The translations under genes and the position numbers were made by a program. This document shows positions 25,749 through 38,070 of a stretch of 64,000 nt of DNA, one piece after another. This stretch comes from Rhizoctonia solani (lineage: Eukaryota; Basidiomycota; Agaricomycetes; Cantharellales; Ceratobasidiaceae): the NCBI RefSeq assembly GCF_016906535.1, contig NC_057375.1, forward strand, positions 62,001 to 126,000. The letters are read 5' to 3'. Positions within the stretch are counted from its first letter, which is position 1, and each line of letters starts with the position of its first letter. The notes beneath the pieces are model-generated. The model saw only the letters and a list, made by a program, of their open reading frames with translations, did no database searches and had not been told where the DNA came from.

Positions 25749-28700
25749 GCGTCTCTCTCTTCTCTCGACTGCGAGCGTGTTCACCGGCCTTGCAATTGCT
25801 CAATCCAATGCAGACTTGTCTCAAAAGTGGGCGACTGTTCGAGTATTATTGATGAGCTCAACTCAGCTATGCTCTTTATAGATATGTCCCTTCGCCAGGT
25901 TCGCCCGGATTCTACGCCGGAAACTCGAGTGCGGCTGTGACGTTGGACCAACACTCACTTCTCCTCGACGGCAAGCGGATCATGGTTTTTAGGTATGTTT
26001 TTCTTCCTTCCCTATTTGGCCTGTGCTCATTTCGGTACACAGCGGGGAGTTTCACCCATGGAGACTGCCCTCCATCCCCCTCTGGCGTGATGTTCTCGAG
26101 AAATTCAAGGTGTGTGCACTTGAACTAATTTTCCCGTGGACCACCCGACCAATAAGCTCCTCAATCTCTAGGCTGGGGGATTTAACGCAGTCTCCATTTA
26201 TCTTCACTGGGGAATCACTGAAGGAAAGCCTGGCGTATTGAACTTTGAGGGCCACCGCTCAGTTACCAAATTCTTGGACATCGCCAAGGACGTCGGAATC
26301 CTTGTCATCGTCCGTCCGGGACCGTAAGTATCGTGTTGCACTTCTCGACTAAAACTCATGCCTGTCTTTTAGGTATATCAACGCAGAAACCTCTGGAGGT
26401 GGATTCCCAGGATGGCTTACCAACTTTAAGGACGCCGCTCGCTCTAACGGAACAGATTTCACTGCTGCTTGGAAGCCGTACATCCGCGCGGTCTCTAGAT
26501 TCACTGCACCGTATCAATATCCCGCAGGTCCAGTAATCTTGGTTCAGAGCGAAAACGAATTCAGCATGAGTGACCCGACTGTGAGTGATTCCTGCTGAGA
26601 TTGTCTATAAATACTCATTCGTTTATGTTTGAGAAGAACAAGGTCACATATGGTCATACCGATCACATGAAATGGATTATGGAAGAAATGAGGTCGAACG
26701 GAATCACAAAAGTTCCAATGTATGTCCTATTCTCCCTCGCTCATTTGCTAACACTCACAACAGCACTGCGTAGCATCCACAATGACTACCGCTCTGGTGG
26801 ACAATTTGCTTCAGGCCCTGCCAAAGTCGATCTTTATGCATGGGATGGATACCCGCTTGGGTTTGATTGTTCACATCCGGATGTGTGAGTTTAGTTCCCT
26901 CTATAATCCCACTATTATTTTCTCTTGTCATCTTCTCGAGGCTTGGTTGAGGAGCGCTGTGCTCTGTCTTCTTACTGTGTTGGCTCCCCTCCAGTCACTT
27001 CCTGTTTGTCGGAATACTAATCTCTAATCGCTAGCTGGAAGGAAGTCGACTCGGCCCTTGATGCGAACCATCAAAAGTGGAATCCTGCCGAGCCACTGTA
27101 TCTAGCTGGTAAGTCTACATTTCCGTGTGTCGGTCGGGCAACTCTGATAGGTTTTCATGGATTTTCATTGTGTGATCTGATATGCTGTGTCTGGTGATTG
27201 ATTAATCGCTTCGGGCTAATCATCCCGCCTTTTCCGCTCATCCAAATGGTCTCTGGATCACGGTATTTCAATTGGCCGGGTGTCAACAGAGTACCAAGGT
27301 GGCGCCTTCGATCCATGGAATGGACCTGGCTATGGTGCATGCTATAACCTCATAAACGAGCAGGTATGTGCCTCCGTCTTTTTCATTCCATCTCCAGTGT
27401 TTGGTCGCTTGATCTTTATTCCCTCTCTCATTCTTCACATCCCCACCCCCCGAAACTGTGGTGGCTGATTTATAAGTAGTTCGCGAACGTCTTTTACAAG
27501 AACAGCTATGCTGCCGGAACGTACCTCCAAAACCTCTACATGACCTATGGGGGCACCAACTGGGGCAACTTGGCCACTCCTACCGTTTATACTTCATACG
27601 ATTACGGCGCTGTGAGTCAACACATCTCGTAATATAATAATACAGGGGTTGATAATTTGAATAGGCTATTTCTGAGGATCGCTCCCTCACAATCAAATAT
27701 CATGAACTGAAACTCCAAGGGCTATTCCTACACGCCACACCTCACTATCATCTCGCTGGTCGCATCTCTACCGGCACCTCTCTTTCTAATTCCAACCAGA
27801 TTTTCACTACCCACCTTGCAACACTTAAAAATCAAAACCTCTACATTGTTCGTCAAACGACAAACACCAACACGGCGCGCGTCGAGTTCGATTTGAAGGT
27901 CAACACTACTAAAGGCGAGGTTACGCTGAAGAACGTCGCATTGAATGGAAGGGAAAGTAAGATTATCGTCAGCGAGTATCCGTTTGGGAGTAGCGTACTT
28001 GGATACACTTCTGCCGAGGTGGGCTTCCAAGCGAGCCTACAGGGGTTAGATACTAATCTTGCATACAGGTTGCAACATGGGCTACTATTGATGGAACAGA
28101 TCACATTGTTCTTTACACCTCGAACCAGACCACCGCGACTGCGCTTTACACCAACGCTACCTCGGCTACATCTTCTTCATCCAGCATCACTACGACTGTT
28201 TCTGACGGTACTGCACTGATCTCGGGATCTCCCTCTTCGTCCGGCCTCACGCGCGTCACAGTTGGGAAGTCTAGTATTTGGGTGGCGGACAAGTCCTGGC
28301 TCGCTCCTCGGATATGGCAGCCTCGTGTGAGCGGCACGTCCGGGAATGGGCGTTATGATCTCAGCCCTCGTACCGGTAGTGTGCTTGTTTTTGGACCTTA
28401 CCTGGTTCGAAATGCTGCAATCAAGGGCTCAACGCTGACCATTACTGGTGATTTGGAATCCGGTTCTACTACCGAACTTGAAATCCTTGCACCCTCTTCA
28501 GTGAAGTCTGTTACTTTTAATGGTAAATCCGTCAAAGTATCCAAGACACCCCTCGGGACTCTCAAAGGATCGATTGAAACCAAGAATTTGACACCTAAGT
28601 TACCGAGCCTCAAGTCATTGCAGTGGAAATGCACGGACTCATTGCCCGAGGTTGCGGTTAAATTCGATGATTCAAAGTGGGTTGTTGCCACTAAGAATTC

Positions 28701-29852
28701 GACTGCTCGCCCTCCCGAGTTCCAGCCGCTCGGCGGAAAGACTATGTTGTATGCTGACGAGTATGGATTCCATGCGGGTGTGTCAGATTACCATGATGTT
28801 GATACGTATTAATTTCTTTTATAGGTAACATATTGTATCGCGGCAAGTTCGAAAGTAATGCTACCGGGGTTAGGCTCTCAGTACAAGGGTGTGTTTTTAC
28901 AACCGCGAAAGAAAATGTTTTTCTGACGTCTCTCAAGAGGTTATAACTTTGGCTTCTCTGCCTTTCTCAATGGCGTCTTCCTTGGTTCAGGCCAAGGTCG
29001 TTCCGGTTCTGATCCAGCAGGTGGGATTGATCTTGTCAATGCGACATACACCTTCCCCGTGGGATCGGTCGGAAAGGAGAACGTTATCACTGTAGTGGTT
29101 GACAACATGGGCTTGGACGAGGATTGGAACTCGCGTGATGAGTTCAAGGTCAGTTGACCCCAGTATGCGACAAAGTGGTTGTTAAAATCCATATCCGTTA
29201 GGCTCCTCGTGGAATTCGTGGCTATGAGCTTCTCGGAGGCGGAGACTTCTCGTCTTGGAAACTTATAGGCAATGTCGATGGGGAAGATACTAAGGATATT
29301 ATTCGTGGCCCTTTGAACCAAGGTGGTCTCTATGTAGAACGCATTGGCGCGATCTACCCTAACTACTCCACCACCTCCTGGAACACGACTAGTTGTTCGC
29401 CCTTCAATGGTATCAGCAAAGCGGGAATAACGGCATACAAAACCAAGTTCTCATTAGATATCGATGAAGATACTGATGTACCGGTGGCTTTCAAGTTTGA
29501 ACGTACTCCAACCAGCAACTACCGTGTGATGCTGTATGTGAACGGCTGGCAATTCGGGCGTTTCACGAGCAATTTCGGGCCTCAGACGGTGTACCCTGTG
29601 AGTCGATTTACATCAATTGTGTACTCCTTTATGCTAAATGTATGCAGATTCCCGAGGGCGTTCTTAACCATCGAGGAGAAAACGATATTTTGTTAACTCT
29701 CTGGTCACTTGGTGCGTTTCCTTATGCTATTTATCTGTGGTGTATTTACCCGTATTACAGACGCTTTGGGTGCCAAAATAGCGAATGTCGAATTGGCCCC
29801 AACAATCGTCCTGGCTTCCAGCAAGGAGATAGTACGAGGGCTTGCCGCGTAA
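25747..29852 (+). CDS. lacA: Secreted GH35 beta-galactosidase (LacA type)
   Basis: The protein hydrolyses terminal beta-galactosides such as galactan side chains outside the cell. Seventeen exons give about 994 residues: 25747-25826, 25882-25992, 26043-26109, 26172-26323, 26373-26580, 26634-26719, 26774-26884, 27035-27108, 27290-27363, 27480-27611, 27665-28018, 28069-28777, 28825-28888, 28938-29148, 29202-29597, 29648-29711 and 29761-29852; fungal LacA proteins are about 1000 residues. A signal peptide ([20 protein letters not shown]) opens it. The (beta/alpha)8 domain shows the acid/base Glu in VQSENEF and the nucleophile Glu in [10 protein letters not shown]. Jelly-roll domains follow, with [12 protein letters not shown] and [12 protein letters not shown] longer start at 25678 is open, but the 25747 start gives the better signal peptide. 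Exon 6 could start at 26637. Confidence 0.95.
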
Positions 29853-30511
29853 ACGGATGAAGGCAGAAGAAAAATCATGTATCACAGCATAAATCCACTA
29901 ATTCAAATGAATATCTTCATAATGTTTCATCCGAACCCCAATATTCTTCATTAGTGTTTTCAATCCGTCAGACAGTTGAGCGCTGTATGACGAAACTTAA
30001 ATAAACCAAAGGCGCATCCGCCCCATGAATCGCCTATGGCATGTATGCATGGGCAGACTTCCTTGTTATTGATTCCAGTAATGACCAGGAGCAACAGGCC
30101 CGATTCGTCAATACCCCGGCCTGGTAGCTCAGCGCATGGAGCGAATAAGTAGTTAACGGGATCAGTTGTTGGTGCATTTCTTATGTATATTACTATGTTA
30201 ATTAAAGATGCGAAAATCCCCTAAGGAGCAACCTTGTAGTTTTGGTCAGAAACCTACTAGAATTCCGCGTGTATTGTCGGGACTTCTGCGCCTGGCCCAA
30301 CAATCAGTCTAAATCGTACTAAAAATGATCTACGTAATTGTCCGGGTCAAAATTTCCAGATGTCCACATACAAACGTTCGCTTGCAATGGACCCTAACCA
30401 AGCAACAGAACGCAGAATTTGGAGGGGATTACAGACAACATCATGTAGGCCCGGAATTTTGCCAGAACAAATAAGCGAAATGAGCAGATAAAACACGTAT
30501 TATATATACTA

Positions 30512-30708
30512 GACACCTTAGGCGGGAGTGAATTTAAAATTTACTTAGCCTAGTTGAGTACAATACTGAAGGTGTAGAATGTCTAATTCTACTCGAGGGA
30601 ATATCTGTCCGGTGCGGCACAGTATGCCAATTTTTGAAATGGAGTTTGCTGGTTGGGGAAGAGAAAACGAGCAGTGAAGTTTCAAATTTCACTCCAGCCT
30701 AAGGTGTC
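30512..30708. mobile_element. MITE with TA target duplication (197 bp)
   Basis: The left end GACACCTTAGGC and the right end GCCTAAGGTGTC are inverted repeats that extend for about 30 bp with few mismatches. TA lies on both sides (30510-30511 and 30709-30710). It is non-coding. TA duplications and this size fit a Tc1/mariner-type non-autonomous element. Confidence 0.85.
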
Positions 30709-31837
30709 TACTGAGCCAAGTTTCAATTATCGTGGACAAGCAACATGGCCCACCAGGTAGATCGGGAACTTTGATGTAAATTTGCAAATACCCCCCAATA
30801 ATACCTATAGATTGATTCGGAGTAGGTTGGACGGACGGCTGGCTGTCTTGGCTCTGCTCTACGGGGCCCCAAAAACCCTTGAGCTATTTGGAGTAGGGAC
30901 TAAAATGGGAGCGGGTTTCCGGGGTCTACCCGTGGGAGCGCCCGTGGTAAGCAACCGGGGCAGCAAGCTACCCACGGGCCGAACTTCAAATAGGTGGCAT
31001 GGATAACTGGTCAGAGTTCAGTTATCCCGGGTGCTCTACGGGCCCCGACATTTATATCATAACGTATTTTATATCGAATATATGCGCAGTACCCTCGACG
31101 TATGGTGTCCACAACTTGTTTTTGGACGTTTTTTTTTGCGGAAATTAAGCTGGAATATAAAACAGGTACATACTTAGACGGAACAAGCATACCCACTTCA
31201 GCTTTGAGCATACTTGTTGATCTTCCCGATCCTATTGCGGCGTGGTGGTAATATCTATACACAGCGCCATTCATCAAGCTCCAACGGCCCAGTACAGCCA
31301 GATATTGATTCAATTTATTCCTACTTTGAGACCCCGATTGTATCCTCTGACGTTCTGCGTGAGTATTGGGGGGGGGGGTAATTCCATATTGGAATTCTCG
31401 ATTCAATTCGCGCCCCTGTCTTGCACGTATGGCGCTTGATTACTTTACTACTCTCGGTAAGTCAATCTGAGCACTACGAGATGTGTATACTTACATCTCT
31501 TATTGTTACTAGTATCCTCTGTTGACGCTGAGCGATTTCTCTCTAGCGGGCGATTAATGATAAACTGCATACAGCACCAGATGTCCTCTGGGATATTTCA
31601 GTCTCAGATGGCTATTGGCTCATGGTTCTGTACTCCCCTCCTGCCCCATTTGAGCAGTGTTGCATCGATTGTAAAGGCCCATATGTAAATATACGTTTAT
31701 AATGTTTAATTTCTATTCTTGGTAGCATTAAACGGCTGGCCGGGCTCTACCCATCAAAAACCATGCCCGTCCAAGCACCCGATTACATGGTGGCTCTGTA
31801 CCCGGAATGTTCCAGGTGTGACCGTTTTAGTCCCTAA

Positions 31838-32020
31838 TCTGGAGTACTGTGCTCCGGTTTTGGTAACCTTCTCGTTGAGACCCGACGGGTCCGGATTGCT
31901 CGGCGAGCACTTGGGACCACTCCACGAGCACTTCCGAGCGCCACACCGAACGCTCCGGAGTGCTCGCCGACAATGGCGAGTCCCGGAGCGTTCCCGAGAT
32001 TTTCGGGGCCCCGTGGAGAT
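31838..32020 (+). repeat. G repeat copy 1 (left-truncated)
   Basis: It matches in inverted orientation the copy at 34814-35026 over about 180 bp, including GGTAACCTTCTC and CGGAGTGCTCGCCGACAATG. It ends in a GTGGAGAT-type terminus. Confidence 0.75.
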
Positions 32021-32325
32021 GGGAGACCATCATTGACGGCTTACCATTCATTGCAATTGGATATCATCAGTTTCGGTTTTGTGACAGCTTCGAATTCGAA
32101 GGGATGCTGTTCATTGATAGGGTCCACCTTTTGCTTGAAACAAAGCCTTTAAGGCTGTCAGAGAGGGAAGGCCCATGCCTCTTCAGAGAATGATTTATAA
32201 GGCAGCCTAAAAAACTGACTTGGTAATTACATTCCGTCTGCCTCTCACTCTCTATATTTGTTGTGGCTGTTTCGACCCACTCTCCTTACTATTCTTGCGG
32301 CTTTGATAATCGTGCTAACACTAGT

Positions 32326-34653
32326 ATGAGTGTTTTGTCCTTTTCAGGTGAGTAATACTCTGGACTTACGCAACGGTGGATGGCTCGCAAGGAATTTACG
32401 CGAACAAAACAGGAAGGCATAATATTTGTTTTAGCCCATGGGGTAATCTCATCATTCCTCTTCTTCGAGCGGCTGCCATATCCAGTACGATTGCAACCGT
32501 GATCGCTTCATCCAACAGTAAGACGGATACCATTACTTGTTCGCTTAGCTGATCGATCATCGCCACTTTCTGTATTAGCCGTTCGGGACGAGTATCAGTC
32601 CTGGCCTCCGGACCCCTTTAATCCTTCTAGTCCTTCTCCAACTTCGGTCCGCCCCGATCGTCCCCGTATCATCGCTCCAGCATACAAATGGGAGGTGCTT
32701 CCCTCTATTATTCAAACAAACCCCTACCTTCACAAGTGGAACAATACCATCTTCGGCGACGCACAAAAATACTACGATCAGCCGGTAAAATCATACTTTG
32801 TGGATGGAGGAAACGGCGTTCTTGATATCGCTCGCGAGATCAAGATGCGCGTCAAAGCTTGGGCGTATGTCTACCGTATAACCAAAGACACCAAGTGGGT
32901 AGATCGGACTTGGATAGAGCTTCAGGTATGCTCAAGACACAGATCCTTAAGCTTCCTGCACTCATGTTTCACCATTCCATACTACTAGAACGCGGCCGGT
33001 AATGGTACTTCGCCATTTGGTGATCCTGGAAATAATTGGTACACCGCTCACTTCCTCGATGTCGCCGAGTTTACCAGCGCATTCGCTATCGGCTACGACT
33101 GGATGTACGACGCTTGGAATCCTCACCAGCGCGATAGTATCATGTGGTCTATTATAAACCTGGGTCTTCAGTGGGGTGTAAAGTCTTACAATGATCAGAA
33201 CTCCCACTGGAATTTCGGCTGGTGGCAAAATGTCAACGGGAATTGGAACTGCGTATGCAACGCCGGACTAACGCTTGGTGCGCTAGCTGTTATTGGCGAC
33301 GACCCAACAGGCACCGCCGAAACGATGCTTAGCTTGACTGTCCCTAACTCCAAGAAAAATTGTGTGCTCGCTCCTTCGTCCGATGGTACTTGGTCCGAAA
33401 CTCCCAATTATTGGTATTTTGGTACCACCGCTCACTCTGAAATGTCGTCTGCTCTTCTGACTGCCACTGGTAATACATATGACCTGGTTGACCCGAAGTT
33501 TGCCATGACCGCCCTTTACCACATGCATGTCTCCGCCCCCACAGGTCAATTCGACTATGGGGACACAGGCCCAAACAAGTTCAGCACCACCGCTAATTCG
33601 ATGATGTTTTACGGCTCCTATTTCAAAGAACCTCGCTATCTTCTGTTTCAACGCGACCGCGTTGATGTTGGTGAACCCTGGTCAATGTTCTGGTATGATC
33701 CATCCGTTCGTGGTGCATTCTGGAACGACATGCCCTTCGATCATTATTTTGACGACGATCTCGATCAATGGGCGGCCATGCGCAGCAATTGGGCCGACAG
33801 TCACGCCCTGTATGTTGCAATGAAGGCAGGAAAACATGTTGGCCATCAGACGCATGGTGATCTCGACGCCGGTACCTTTGTCCTCGATGCAATGGGTCAG
33901 CGATGGGCTGGTGAGCTCGGAAACGGCGATTATCTTTCGGAAGGCTATTTCTCAAGTGAGGGTCAAGATAGTCACCGTTGGCTTTACTATCGTAAGCGGA
34001 CCGAGGGCCAGAATACTCTGGTGGTTAATAACGACAACCAGAATGTCTGGGCCCAGCCTACTGTTAAGTATGACTCTACGGGCGACAGACAGGGTTTGGA
34101 TTATGACTATATTCCTGGCACCAACTCCACCGCGTTTTTTGTTACAGACCTAACAGGAACTTATAACGGACAGTACGTTGCCTTTTAATTCAAGTAGTAC
34201 CCAGTTTAATTTTTTTCCAGACGTATCAAGCGTGGTGTGCGTCTGATAAACGGGCGAAAGCAAGTTCTTCTTCAGGACGATCTCTTGGACGTGACTCAAT
34301 CAGTCGAATGGCGTATGCATACGAACGCAACCATAGCAATCGAAAACGGTGGACAAACTGCTATGCTTACCCTCGGTGGTCAAACAATGCAAGTTCAACT
34401 ACTTAACCCCGGGGCCGGAGTAGGCTTCTCGATCAAAGATGCTGTCCGAGCGCCTACCGACCCGGCTTTGCCTCCCAATCAAGCCGATCAACCTAACCCT
34501 GGGGTAAAGGTTTTATGCGTGTCCCTTGCTCCAGGCAAAACCCAGAGCCTACAGGTCTTATTCAGTCCCCAATGGCCGGGCATGTCAGTTTCAGATCTCA
34601 GGCTTCCCCCACACGTCCATTTGGATGACTGGTCGTTGACGAGTCATAACTAG
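32326..34653 (+). CDS. Heparinase II/III-like polysaccharide lyase
   Basis: Exons 32326-32347, 32413-32517, 32579-32925, 32989-34172 and 34221-34653 give 696 residues. The N-terminal half is an alpha-helical toroid of the alginate/chondroitin lyase type (KMRVKAWAYVYRITKDTKW, NSHWNFGWWQNVNGNWNC, with the Asn/Trp-rich substrate-cleft motif). The C-terminal half is the beta-sandwich typical of heparinase II/III, with HGDLDAGTFVLDAMGQRWAG. The family cleaves uronic-acid polysaccharides by beta-elimination; the substrate here cannot be read from sequence. The first exon is provisional: a second acceptor fits the same phase, and the N-terminal hydrophobic stretch (about 32433-32517) may be a signal anchor. 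The last three exons are firm. Two inverted G repeats flank the gene. Confidence 0.85.
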
Positions 34654-34813
34654 ATGCTCTGGGACTTGCTGGCTTCACACGTATAGTCATACTTATGTAC
34701 AAAATACCTAAGCTAATTGATACATAATATAAGTCCAGTTAGAAGTTTTGTACGCAAATAGCCATAGGCGTGAACCTGAATTTTGGCCGCGCCTTGGCGT
34801 AAGTCAGACTCGT

Positions 34814-35026
34814 TATCTCCGCGTGGTGCGGAAAATCTCGGGGGCGCTCCGGGACTCGCCATTGTCGGCGAGCACCCCGGAGAGTTCGGTGTGGCGCTCG
34901 GAAGTGCTCGCGGAGTGGTCCCAAGTGCTCGCCGAGCAATCCGGACCCGTCGGGTCGCAATGAGAAGGTTACCAAAGACGGAGTACTCCAGAGCACTCAA
35001 GGGGTTTTGAGACCTCCGTAGAGATA
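34814..35026 (-). repeat. G repeat copy 2 (213 bp, MITE-like)
   Basis: It starts TATCTCCGCG and ends CGTAGAGATA, so the ends are short inverted repeats. The interior is inverted relative to 31838-32020. No clear target duplication is visible. Confidence 0.75.
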
Positions 35027-35714
35027 CATTTATTGTTGTTTCAGATTCCTTGCTTTTTGTTTGCTACTTCACCAACTTTGCGGACCCAATTACAAATTTC
35101 ACCCTACTGCTATGCTGACAATATTAAGTTATGACATATATTCATCCCCCCCCCCGCCAAGCCCCTCTTCCGCATACAGTGACACCAGCTACCACACAAC
35201 CCGACTCGTGGTTGGACCTCCCCGGTCCGGGCCATACTAACCGCCTTGAGGCTACGGGGCTCTTCAATCTATCCAAATGTAAGGACTCTACTTATTGGAT
35301 GTATATAGACTTAACACGCGACTTCGTCGCGTTGAATAACAAGCCGTAATACACTCGATTTATGTGGCTAAAAGTAAAGACACGGGGAAAGATAAGAGCC
35401 ACCCCGGGACCTTGTAAAGTGCCCGGGTACAATATATATCACTATGGCGTGATAAGATCTTGAAAATCAGTGTATCAGTAAAAGACATCGTCTTTCAGTA
35501 TAATTTGGCCTGAAAACTACAACGTCAGTATGCTTTCCTCAGTATGAATCAGACTAAGGGAGAATTGATATTCAAATTTAGCACATATTGGCCTTGATTT
35601 CAGTTCAATTCCTACTTAAATACAAATTCTTATTTTCAGTATTTTAACCTTGTACAGTGTATATGCGTGAACACAATAAGCCAACTTAACCTATGCTTTG
35701 GTCGATATAAGTAC

Positions 35715-36300
35715 TGTGTGGGTTCTGGACGCGGTACAAGAGGGGGAGCCCGTGGCCGCTCAAGACTGCGACCGTCCAGATCAAACGCTTGAACTGGCAG
35801 AGAATCGCAGATGCATCGATTTATTAGGAATGAATGTATAAGACGGGTAATGAATAAATAAGATAAACGTTCAATACACAGCAGGAATTGAGGGATGGTG
35901 GGTTGGTACTGAAAAACGAGAGGACAGTGTAGAAATACGAATACGATTTTGGTATAAAAGTAGTAGATTAGAATACAAGTAAAGACTGAGTTAATACAAG
36001 AGTGGGATGAGATGAGTATTCGGGGTTTGAACAAGGCCCTTTTATACTCTACAGGTATGACTTACGCATACGCTTGCGCGCACTGTGCATACATAGGGTG
36101 AGTCACCCACTTGACTCGATTACAGAACATTCCACCACATTCTATTACATTCCACGTCTTTCTACAGACAGGCTAAGTCCTCACGCCAATACGAGATCGC
36201 AGCACGGAGTGATGTCTGGCCCACTCACGTGGCCGCGACCCCCGCCCTCGATCAAGTATCGCATGTGATGCCTCCGCGCGCTGCAGCTCACATGTCCACA
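35715..36300 (+). repeat. F repeat copy 1
   Basis: It shares its start (TGTGTGGGTTCTGGACGCGG) and its end (GATGCCTCCGCGCGCTGC, then CTCACATGTCCAC) with 62281-62674 in the same orientation; the middle is diverged. TG at the start and CA at 36300 are LTR-like, but no matching 5-bp duplication was found. Confidence 0.65.
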
Positions 36301-36855
36301 ATGAGAGTACATAGTTGGCAATCAAATGAGGTCCAGACATGGGTCGGGAGGTAGAGTGGTATACGAGCATAACGTAACAGTAACACTCATAATGAGAATC
36401 AACGTACGATTGTTGCGAACCCTTACACCAGACCATGGTCGCACTATCCAGATCCTCGTAAATTATTAATGGTAGAGATTGAGGGGTCCTTCCTTATATA
36501 AGTACTTTACTGTACCCAGTGGCAATGATTGTGCACCCGTACTATTTAGAGCCGAGACACAATAAAGCATCTAATTAATCTAAGCAGCAAACTGTGAGCA
36601 TCGCAGCTTCCGGCTTATCCCACGTCCCAATTTGCAGATGTCCAACTAAGGCAGCATACATCAGTATAGCTTAATGATGGATACACCGTTAATCTGGCGT
36701 GCTGCAAATATGCGGAAAGAATGCATATGATAGCATACAAGGGTCAAGAAATCCAATATCTACAGTTCATATAGCAAGGATCCAACAATCGTAATTAGTG
36801 TTCAGATAGCCGTATACGGAACTTCCAGCGGTCCGTCGCGCCCACGTCCCCACCC

Positions 36856-38070
36856 CTATTCGCACTTCAGCGGCTTGTTGATGATATGGAAAACCCCGTT
36901 CGAAGTGATGACGTCGCCTCGAAGAACGATCGACTTGTGCTTGGAGTCGCCACAACTGACATAGCTGACGTCATTCTCGTATGAAAAATGGAGTAACTTG
37001 CCCGACTTGGCTCTTGCCTCGGGAGTTGTGGTGAATAAAGTAGAGTAAATGATCTTGTCAAATATCATATGACTCTCCAGAAGACAGTAAAGTCCATCCT
37101 TCGAAAGTTTGTCGATATTAAAATCTTCGTCCACCGGGACAAATCCCTATTCGATACGCATACATTTGGTTAGAATTCAACTCCTATTAATACCAAAGAG
37201 GGACACACCGTAAGCCTACTGCGAGTGTTCCATACATCATCAAGACCAGTCTTCTTAAGCCCATTAGAAAACTTAGAGAATCCATTAGGAGCAGTTTTGA
37301 TGAGTGGCTGAGAAAGTAGGTTAGATGAAGGACCAGGTAGATCAGTCATCTCGTCAATCGGCAATACAATGATCTGCTTGTACGAAAATTCGCCAACAAC
37401 TCTCGAGTTCCCGACTGGGCGTCCAATTAGTATTGTTCTACCGTTGTTGCGCTTCTTCCTACTGAGATCATAGGACTGGTCGACGGTCTACATAGGAGAT
37501 ATAGGTAGATAAGATTGCAATACACAATTCAGGAAAAGGTCCTACAGTGACTTGGAAATTGTCAAGATTTGATTGGCGTTTGGTGGCACTGGTGGCGCCT
37601 TGGCGCGGGAATGTATTTGGAACGTTTGAACGAGATTCGGCGGCTCGACGAGTGAGCGAACTACCTGTGCTCCGGAAGTTGTTGTTAATGTTTCCCCAAA
37701 GCGTGTTGTATTTGATCTCATCCGGTTCAATACAAGGGTTTTTGGGATCAAATGCCTAAAATTATGCATTAATGACAGTAACAAGAAAAGGGGGTTGGTG
37801 GAGCATATGAACGGAGATGCGACATACACTATTTATCGGAGCCAAGACCGTGAGGTCTCCACCGTTTTTAAGTACATCGACAATTGATTTTCCTTTGTCT
37901 GTCTTAGAAATCTTGTCGTAGTTGTCGGCCAAGATGGTGAGGTTATTCTTCCTGAGCTCCTCGAGCCACCCACAGAAGAAATCATCTTGCTCCCGAGCTA
38001 CAATAGATGCGGCCTTGACCAGGCTGAAAGCAGCGAGCAAAGTTGGTACAATCTGAGCGAGGAACAGCAT
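36856..38070 (-). CDS. Secreted fasciclin (FAS1) domain protein
   Basis: Exons on the minus strand are 38070-37828, 37755-37546, 37487-37209 and 37146-36856, giving 340 residues. The start was placed at the ATG that opens a signal peptide (MLFLAQIVPTLLAAFSLVKA) rather than one 39 bp upstream. The FAS1 signatures are the N-terminal H1-like segment VVDVLKNGGDLTVLAPINSAF-type region (about residues 65-85) and the C-terminal DVITSNGVFHIINKPL. FAS1 domains mediate cell-surface and wall adhesion in fungi. A long Ser/Arg-rich linker sits between the two signatures. The donor of intron 2 has two in-phase options (GTAGGA or GTCACT), changing two residues. No GPI signal is evident. Confidence 0.85.

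Larger units (their letters stand above)
29853..32325. other. Intergenic with small mobile elements
   Basis: No protein gene is supported. The stretch holds a 197-bp MITE (30512-30708), a tRNA-like 5'-half fragment near 30118-30143, two direct copies of GCTCTACGGGGCCCC-like sequence near 30858 and 31032, and a truncated G repeat (31838-32020). A run of ten or so G lies near 31370. Confidence 0.5.
34654..36855. other. Intergenic with G and F repeats
   Basis: This stretch holds a G repeat (34814-35026) and an F repeat (35715-36300). The remainder is unique sequence without a supported gene. A poly-C run lies near 35149. Confidence 0.5.

Noticed and set aside
30118..30180. tRNA-Ile-like gene
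   Set aside because: Only the 5' acceptor-like strand and D-arm (GCTC paired with GAGC) are recognisable. No anticodon arm or T-arm follows, so at most it is a decayed 5' half.
36767..36955. Second gene antisense or adjacent to the fasciclin gene
   Set aside because: It is a shadow frame of the last fasciclin exon.
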